In this document: positions 58,383-64,000 of the stretch, in pieces
Layout: each line of letters starts with the position of its first letter
How positions within the stretch are numbered: position 1 is the stretch's first letter
Assembly (NCBI GenBank): GCA_009829735.1
Contig: CM020619.1
Span: 874,590-938,589, forward strand
Reading direction: 5' to 3'
Source: Pyropia yezoensis
Taxonomy: Eukaryota > Rhodophyta > Bangiophyceae > Bangiales > Bangiaceae
DNA length: 64,000 nucleotides
Made by a program: the position numbers and the translations under genes
The notes under the pieces: model-generated
Database searches by the model: none
What the model was told of the DNA's origin: nothing
The model's input: the letters and a program-made list of their open reading frames with translations, nothing else

Positions 58383-58587
58383 GGGTTTCCGTCACCCTTG
58401 TGGTGACGCCGTCTTCGGCCCTGGCACACGGATAGGGATCCGGTCCTTTTGTTGTACTCGTGGTGTTGCGACCTGATCGATTGTGTTGAGCTTTTACCTG
58501 TGACTGTGACCTACTGTTACTCTCCCCAATCTACCCCCTCGCTCTTTTATTCGTGGTGATCGTTGCGTCGGTTGACTGATTGTGACT

Positions 58588-60771
58588 ATGTCTACCCAAG
58601 AGACGGGGAACGTTCAAGATGACGGATCGGCGTCTACGCCGACTCCGGAGGTGACTACGGGAACCGGGATCGGGAACCCGATCGATAACATTGAGACGCC
58701 GATGCTTTCCGGTGCCGGATCGACGTTTGGCACGGCTCGGACGGCAGGAGGCGGGGGCCCGCCTCAACTGTCGTCGACCGACCTCACTCCGCCGCCACTT
58801 TCACCAGGGGACTCCCTGATGGCATCACTGGCCCGCATCGAGGCCCGGTTCACCGGGCTCGACGCCCGTCAAGAGCGTACGGAGGACGCAATGGCAGTGT
58901 TGATGTCAACACGGCACACGACGGGACCCCGTCGTGTTCCTCCCACACCGGTACGGTTCGAACCGGCCGGACTACTTTCGGAGTCCACCAGGGTCAACCC
59001 CGGTGTTGCTACTCCTGGACAACCCCCGGACACAATGGGGTATGGGTCCGACTCGTCGGCAGAGTTGGAACGGAGTCACACGGAGCGATACGCTCGGAGC
59101 ACCCGAAGCGGACTCCGCGGACACGACCCGGCGGATACGTACGCCGGGGGAGAGTCGGTTAATGGGGGAGGGGGTACCCTCTCGCAGTACCCCCACGACG
59201 AAGGAGGCCAGGCAACTCGGGTTCCCGAGGTGCCGACGCCTGAAGTACCATCTTCAGTGGTGGAAGCTATGACCGCGCTGGTAACTGCGAGCCTACTGAA
59301 GCGGATGGAGTCCGATGAGTTTGCTCATCAACTGGCTAAGCGACTGGATATCCAGGACGCTGACACGGAGATCGTCAACGAGGTATTCCGGTCGGTTCTT
59401 ACTCCGGAACGTTATCGTTTGGAGAACCGCTCTACCACCGTATCGGAATCGATGCGTAATACGTCGCATCGGGCGATCCGCTCTATGCAGACCCTTATGA
59501 AGGGAGTCCCTATGTTCGGGGGGCCGAACGGACGCCCGTTGGCAGTCATCGGCTTCTTGACTAGCTTCAAGGCAGCCGCAGACAAGGCGCTCGTTAACAG
59601 GGGGCTGGCCCTGGAGATCCTCCCGTTCTTTGTTGATGAACGGGTGCGAGGCATTCTTCGCCAGGCATCCCCGATGCCGGGAATGAGGGTCGCGGCCACC
59701 CCCATGGATTACCGTGGGATATTGAAGGAGCTGCTGAGCAGCTACCTCAGTGAGGACAAGTGCGAGGACCACTACCGGGCCCTGCGCACTGCCACCGCCC
59801 AGTCCTGGGAGGATGAGGAGATGTTTGGACGCCGGATCCAAGAGCTCGACTACGAGCTGGGGAAGCTCCTCGGAGAAGGGGAGCTACGGGCCATCCTGTT
59901 CGCAGGAGTACCCAACTACGTGCGGATATCCGCACGAGGCGCCAACACGGCACGGACGAACTTCAGTCGACTGATGCATATGTGCAAGTCTCTAGGGGAC
60001 AACTACCGGGTTCTACACCCGGAGTGTGCCTTGGCCCCGAAGCCCAAGGGTGAGGGAGGCAAGCCCAGTCTTACCCCGGTATCGAGGCAAGAGAAGGGGG
60101 AACGTAAGGCCGCACCAGTCCTGGTGGCGACCGAACATACCTCTACCCGTGAGGATGAACCTCTAGTCGACCAACAGGGCCACCTGTTGCTACCGGCGAC
60201 GCCGGTGATTGATGAACATGGTACGGTAGCGTACATCGCCCCGGCTGGAACCCAGTTCCAGGTCAACGAAGGAACGGGACGGCGCGTCCCGTATGTGCGG
60301 ACTACGGGGTACTCCCCGGTGACGGGTAACCCTCACCAACCCTTGCCAACATGGGCGGTGCGCACGGAGGCACCTCCGCAGATTGCGGGCCGACCCAACC
60401 GGTTGGGGGAATCCATGTTCCGGTTGACCCAAGGACCCAAGGCCTACCAGGGAGCAGGCACTCGGGCGCCCGAGGGAGGCAACCGTAGCTACGGGGCTAC
60501 CCCGATGCGAACTCAAGGGGGGACCGGCACGTCCGGGTGTATGTTGTGTGGGGATCCCCAGCACTGGGTGTCTTCCTGCCCACTCATCCCCGAGGAGTCC
60601 CGGCGGGCAGCGGCGCAACGCAAGGCATCCACCGGGGGGTATCCCGCCCGAGCACCCGGACCCGCACCGGGTAGGCAGCCAGCTCCAGGGGGAGTACTGG
60701 CCGTCGAGGGGGCACCTCCTCAGCCGGATGTCCCGGCGGACAGCACCCTACCAAGGGCGGGAAACGAGTAA
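58588..60771 (+). CDS. gag: A2 gag, intact
   Basis: 727 residues without interruption, from ATG at 58588 (MSTQETGNVQDDG) to TAA at 60769-60771. It is the structural particle protein. The N-terminal third is low-complexity (Thr/Pro/Gly). A possible coiled segment is MASLARIEARFTGLDARQER. The central helical region, the most conserved part against A1, contains EDHYRALR and LDYELGKLLGEGELRAILF. The zinc knuckle C-x2-C-x4-H-x4-C is at residues 651-664. The C-terminus ends AGNE, the same residues as family B gag, because both encode the slippery heptamer. Confidence 0.94.
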   Translation: MSTQETGNVQDDGSASTPTPEVTTGTGIGNPIDNIETPMLSGAGSTFGTARTAGGGGPPQLSSTDLTPPPLSPGDSLMASLARIEARFTGLDARQERTEDAMAVLMSTRHTTGPRRVPPTPVRFEPAGLLSESTRVNPGVATPGQPPDTMGYGSDSSAELERSHTERYARSTRSGLRGHDPADTYAGGESVNGGGGTLSQYPHDEGGQATRVPEVPTPEVPSSVVEAMTALVTASLLKRMESDEFAHQLAKRLDIQDADTEIVNEVFRSVLTPERYRLENRSTTVSESMRNTSHRAIRSMQTLMKGVPMFGGPNGRPLAVIGFLTSFKAAADKALVNRGLALEILPFFVDERVRGILRQASPMPGMRVAATPMDYRGILKELLSSYLSEDKCEDHYRALRTATAQSWEDEEMFGRRIQELDYELGKLLGEGELRAILFAGVPNYVRISARGANTARTNFSRLMHMCKSLGDNYRVLHPECALAPKPKGEGGKPSLTPVSRQEKGERKAAPVLVATEHTSTREDEPLVDQQGHLLLPATPVIDEHGTVAYIAPAGTQFQVNEGTGRRVPYVRTTGYSPVTGNPHQPLPTWAVRTEAPPQIAGRPNRLGESMFRLTQGPKAYQGAGTRAPEGGNRSYGATPMRTQGGTGTSGCMLCGDPQHWVSSCPLIPEESRRAAAQRKASTGGYPARAPGPAPGRQPAPGGVLAVEGAPPQPDVPADSTLPRAGNE
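60759..60765 (+). promoter_or_regulatory. GGGAAAC slippery heptamer at the A2 gag-pol junction
   Basis: G GGA AAC in gag phase, two codons before TAA. A -1 slip enters the pol frame. A GC-rich stretch with CCGGGG (about 60784) and CCCCGG (about 60816) downstream could form a stem, though further away than in family B. Confidence 0.7.
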
Positions 60772-60779
60772 GAGGAAGG

Positions 60780-63700
60780 ATGACCGGGGGGCGCTGGGGT
60801 TACCCAAGCAAGCCACCCCGGAGTACCGCGGGGAAAGCCCCACGGAGAGCGCGGTTGAGCCGACGCCGCATCAACCCCCGGGTACACCTTCCGGCCCCGA
60901 CGACACGGCGTCAGGGGATTGATGACCAACCTCCAAGGTTGGGAGGAGAGGACGGGAAGCCCCGTCACGTTGAACCAGACAAGGGCCCTGTTCAGGATGC
61001 CCGAGCTACACCAGATATCGGTGTAGGACATGTGTTGTTTACCTTGGAGAACTTCAAGGTATCAGCCACACTGGGGGTTGACCCCCAGTCGACACGATCG
61101 TACTACCCTGTACTGGATACAGGGGCTGGACCCAACCTTATCCGGAAGGATACCCTCCCGGACAAGTGGCTTCCACGAGTCAGAGTGACTCGGGGACCCA
61201 CCATCAAGGACGCGAATGGTCGACTCATTCGTACGACCGCAGCGATGTCGCTGCGGGTTACCATCGGGGATCTCACCACGGAAGTTGACTTCCTGGTATG
61301 TGAAACGCTATCGGTGCCCTGCATACTGGGGTGCACCTTCATCAACGTTCACGTTGATGCAATCCGGCCAGGCCGGAGGACCGTCGAGCTTCAAGAAGCC
61401 GACGGGACGAAGCGAGGACACACGGCTATCGTCAGGGATCTGACGCTACAAGGAAGCCACGTTAACGTGGCTGAGGTGTACGCAAGCGTCGAGCCGAAGA
61501 CACTTCGATTGGCCAAGCGAACTCGCTTTGAGCCGTTGTCAGAGACAGTCCTCCCGGTTAACTGCGACCTCGCAGGCATCTGCAGAGTCCAGTCCAACCT
61601 ACGAACCTACAAGCGCCATGGGTTGACCATGGCCAACGGTCTCATAGACCTCCCAGCAGGAGGGTCGTCCCTCCTAGTGATGGCGAACTATCGCCGTAAG
61701 GCAGTCACCCTCCCGAAGGGAACTATCCTCGGGATTGCCGAACTCTACGAAGGAGATATCCTTACCCCTGATAAGGAAGGTCAAGTGGAACCACTTGAAG
61801 TACTGGCGGTCGCCGAGACCACCGAGCGACAGCAACCCGATGACGGGAAGCCTAACCCATCGGCGGCTCCGGCGGACCTGCCGCCAAAGGACCAAGAGGC
61901 CTTGAAGGCACTGGCTGAGGCTGACCTCGACCACCTTCACCCTTCGGTAGCCGAAGGGGTACGACGGATGCTAAGAAAGCATGACGTTATGTGGACAGGC
62001 GGGGCCTTGGGGACCATTGGGGCAACCCAACATCGTATAGACCTGGTACCAGGCGCACGACCCGCCCGCTCACAACCGCACCGAGCGGGACCTATGCAAC
62101 GAGAGATCGTTGATGGAGAAGTGAAGAGGATGAGTGAAGCTAAGGTGATCCGACCTTCGATGTCGGAATGGGGTGCCCCAGTCGTTATTGTGCCGAAGAA
62201 GGATCAAACCCCTCGGTTTTGCATCGATTATCGACGCCTCAACTTGGTTACCAAGAAGGACTCATACCCTTTACCAAGGATGGATGAATGCATCGACTCC
62301 CTGGGGGAGGCTACGGTGTTTACCACCATCGACTGCAATGCCGGATACTGGCAGATCCCGGTGGCGGACGAGGATATCCCCAAGACGGCATTCGTCTGTC
62401 ACAGTGGAGTGTACGAGTTCCTAAGGATGCCCTTCGGATTGTCCAACGCCCCAGCCACATTCCAGCGGGCCATCGACATCATACTGTCGGGGGTGAAGTG
62501 GCGTAACTGCCTAGTGTACCTCGATGACGTCATCGTCTTCTCGCGTAACATGGATGACCATGTACAACATGTTGACGAGGTACTCACCCTCTTGAGGAAC
62601 GCCGGGGTAACCCTGCGTCTGAAGAAGTGCGCCTTCTTCCAACAGACGGTCGAATATCTGGGCCACCAGATAACCCCTGGTAAACTAGGGGTACTCGAAG
62701 CCAATACCCGGGCACTCCGGGATGCCCGGTTCCTTAACACCCAGACGCAGCTCAAGAGCTTCCTGGGAATGTGCAATGTATACCGACGGTTCGTCAAGGA
62801 CTTCGCTCGGATAGCTAAACCGTTAACGGTTCTTACGAGCAGTACCTTACCCAAGGTACTCCAACCCCCTTCGCCTAGCGAAGAGGAGGCATTCGAGTCG
62901 CTGAAGCGAGCCCTACTAGCCCCACCCGTCCTTGCGTTACCGCATAGACGGGGTACCTTCGTCATCGATGTCGATGCGTGTGATACACAAGTGGGATGCA
63001 CCCTGTTACAGGGAGAGACGTTGATAGGTACCGACAACGTTATCCCGGACCTACGTCCGGTAGGGTACTTCAGCCGGACACTCAACCCGGCTGAGCGGAA
63101 CTATAGTGCCACCGAGCGTGAATGCCTCGGAGTTATATGGGCAGTGCAACTGCTCCGTCCATACCTGGAGGGCTCCAGGTTCATCGTGAGGTCCGACCAC
63201 GAACCCCTACGATGGCTCCTCAACCTTGGTGACAAGGATTCCGATAGCCATGGGAGGCTAGCCCGATGGAGGCTGAAGATGGCCGAGCACGACTACCGCA
63301 CGGTGTATAAGGCTGGGTCAACCCACCACCTCGGAGACGCGTTGTCTCGACTCGACACCCCGAGCGGGGATACCCGCCCGGTGGACGAGGACATCCCGGT
63401 AGTACCGGTGTGCATGGTGGGTAATGCTACCCAGGGTATGGCTGACCATACCATGGCACACCTTGCGTGCCCATTGACCCTCGCGGACTTCCGCGAGGCA
63501 CAGGCCAACGACGATGACTGTAGACGTCATCGTGCTAACCTCCTGGCCGGTACGGCCGGCATCTTCTCCGAGAACGAAGACGGACTCATATACCGGCGGG
63601 CACCCGCCGATGGACGACATCAAGTCGTGGTTCCCGTGTCCTTACGGCAAGCCGTCATGGAACGAGAACACGAGAACCCTACAGCCGGACACCCGGGGGG

Positions 63701-64000
63701 CTCACGTATGTTCGCAGCAATGCGAAGGTTCTTCTACTGGCCAGCAATGGCCGTCGACGTGGTCGACCACGTACGGGGATGCCACCCCTGTGCACGTAAC
63801 CGCATGAGTCTACATAGGCGGGCGTCTGCCATGAAGCTATTCCCACCTGATGGGCCCAACGAGCAAGTCGCTATCGACATACTCGGGCCACTTCCGATAA
63901 CGGAAGAAGGGAACAGGTACATCCTGGTCATGTCTGACCGCTTCACTAAGCTGTCAAGAGCGGCAGCCATCCCGAATGATACGGCATACACGATCATGAA
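60780..64000 (+). CDS. pol: A2 pol, open to the window edge: protease, RT, RNase H, integrase (partial)
   Basis: I translated the frame from the ATG at 60780 (nine bases after the start of the gag stop's last codon) to 64000 and found no stop: over 1,070 codons. In the -1 slip model translation enters at 60759 instead. Protease VLDTGAGPNLI has its Asp at residue 113. RT includes FCIDYRRLN and YLDD at residues 580-583. RNase H includes IDVDACDTQVG and ERECLGVIWAVQ. The integrase zinc finger is H-E-N-P-T-A-G-H...CHPCARNR, and the first catalytic Asp is in AIDILGPLP near residue 1033. The rest of the integrase and the chromodomain expected from A1 are beyond the window. It is likely functional if the unseen part is intact. 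Confidence 0.94.
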   Translation, partial: MTGGRWGYPSKPPRSTAGKAPRRARLSRRRINPRVHLPAPTTRRQGIDDQPPRLGGEDGKPRHVEPDKGPVQDARATPDIGVGHVLFTLENFKVSATLGVDPQSTRSYYPVLDTGAGPNLIRKDTLPDKWLPRVRVTRGPTIKDANGRLIRTTAAMSLRVTIGDLTTEVDFLVCETLSVPCILGCTFINVHVDAIRPGRRTVELQEADGTKRGHTAIVRDLTLQGSHVNVAEVYASVEPKTLRLAKRTRFEPLSETVLPVNCDLAGICRVQSNLRTYKRHGLTMANGLIDLPAGGSSLLVMANYRRKAVTLPKGTILGIAELYEGDILTPDKEGQVEPLEVLAVAETTERQQPDDGKPNPSAAPADLPPKDQEALKALAEADLDHLHPSVAEGVRRMLRKHDVMWTGGALGTIGATQHRIDLVPGARPARSQPHRAGPMQREIVDGEVKRMSEAKVIRPSMSEWGAPVVIVPKKDQTPRFCIDYRRLNLVTKKDSYPLPRMDECIDSLGEATVFTTIDCNAGYWQIPVADEDIPKTAFVCHSGVYEFLRMPFGLSNAPATFQRAIDIILSGVKWRNCLVYLDDVIVFSRNMDDHVQHVDEVLTLLRNAGVTLRLKKCAFFQQTVEYLGHQITPGKLGVLEANTRALRDARFLNTQTQLKSFLGMCNVYRRFVKDFARIAKPLTVLTSSTLPKVLQPPSPSEEEAFESLKRALLAPPVLALPHRRGTFVIDVDACDTQVGCTLLQGETLIGTDNVIPDLRPVGYFSRTLNPAERNYSATERECLGVIWAVQLLRPYLEGSRFIVRSDHEPLRWLLNLGDKDSDSHGRLARWRLKMAEHDYRTVYKAGSTHHLGDALSRLDTPSGDTRPVDEDIPVVPVCMVGNATQGMADHTMAHLACPLTLADFREAQANDDDCRRHRANLLAGTAGIFSENEDGLIYRRAPADGRHQVVVPVSLRQAVMEREHENPTAGHPGGSRMFAAMRRFFYWPAMAVDVVDHVRGCHPCARNRMSLHRRASAMKLFPPDGPNEQVAIDILGPLPITEEGNRYILVMSDRFTKLSRAAAIPNDTAYTIM

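Larger units (their letters stand above)
58001..64000 (+). mobile_element. Ty3/gypsy A2, nested in B3, intact as far as visible
   Basis: 5' LTR, PBS, intact gag and uninterrupted pol to the window edge. It sits inside B3 pol after GGTCC (57996-58000), the expected left target copy. It is the youngest insertion of the cluster. The 3' end, any antisense frame and the 3' LTR are outside the window. Confidence 0.93.

Overview
The window is nuclear DNA from a GC-rich eukaryote. It holds one clear host protein gene (an intronless M13 metallopeptidase), one tRNA gene without encoded CCA, and a dense, nested set of LTR retrotransposons plus a Tnp2-type DNA transposase. Extreme GC bias of the host gene, long GCC-rich low-complexity tracts, few introns, Ty3/gypsy elements with chromodomains and a tRNA with extra bases in the D-loop together fit a red alga (Bangiales such as Porphyra/Pyropia). 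That taxon is inference; another GC-rich protist or a basidiomycete is not excluded.

Left third (1-22 kb): a minus-strand Tnp2 transposase reading frame leaves the window at base 1. It is followed by mostly empty sequence, then GCC-rich low-complexity DNA (6.4-12 kb) carrying a 27-bp repeat family and a perfect 45-bp palindrome. The M13 peptidase gene lies at 12127-14298. A family-A solo LTR, small GC hairpin repeats, a family-B solo LTR with a perfect 5-bp target duplication and tRNA-Phe(GAA) complete this part.

Right two thirds (22-64 kb): two Ty3/gypsy families. Family A (LTR about 362 bp, TGTAGCA...TGCTACA) has a decayed full-length copy A1 (22165-32761) and a copy A2 (58001 to beyond the window) whose gag and visible pol are open. 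Family B (LTR about 468 bp, TGTGGCA...TGCCACA) has a decayed full-length copy B1 (33715-43091), an inverted 3' half B2 (46912-51801) and a 5' part B3 (51802-58000) that is interrupted by A2. B1 and B2 form a 4.9-kb inverted repeat around a 3.8-kb spacer.

Both families share an expression plan that can be read directly. A 19-nt primer binding site follows the LTR. gag ends two codons after a GGGAAAC heptamer in X XXY YYZ phase, and pol (protease, RT, RNase H, integrase, chromodomain) continues in the -1 frame. In A1 and in B1/B2 a long reading frame on the opposite strand fills the space between pol and the 3' LTR. The antisense proteins of A and B are recognisably related to each other, which makes this unassigned antisense gene the most interesting item here.
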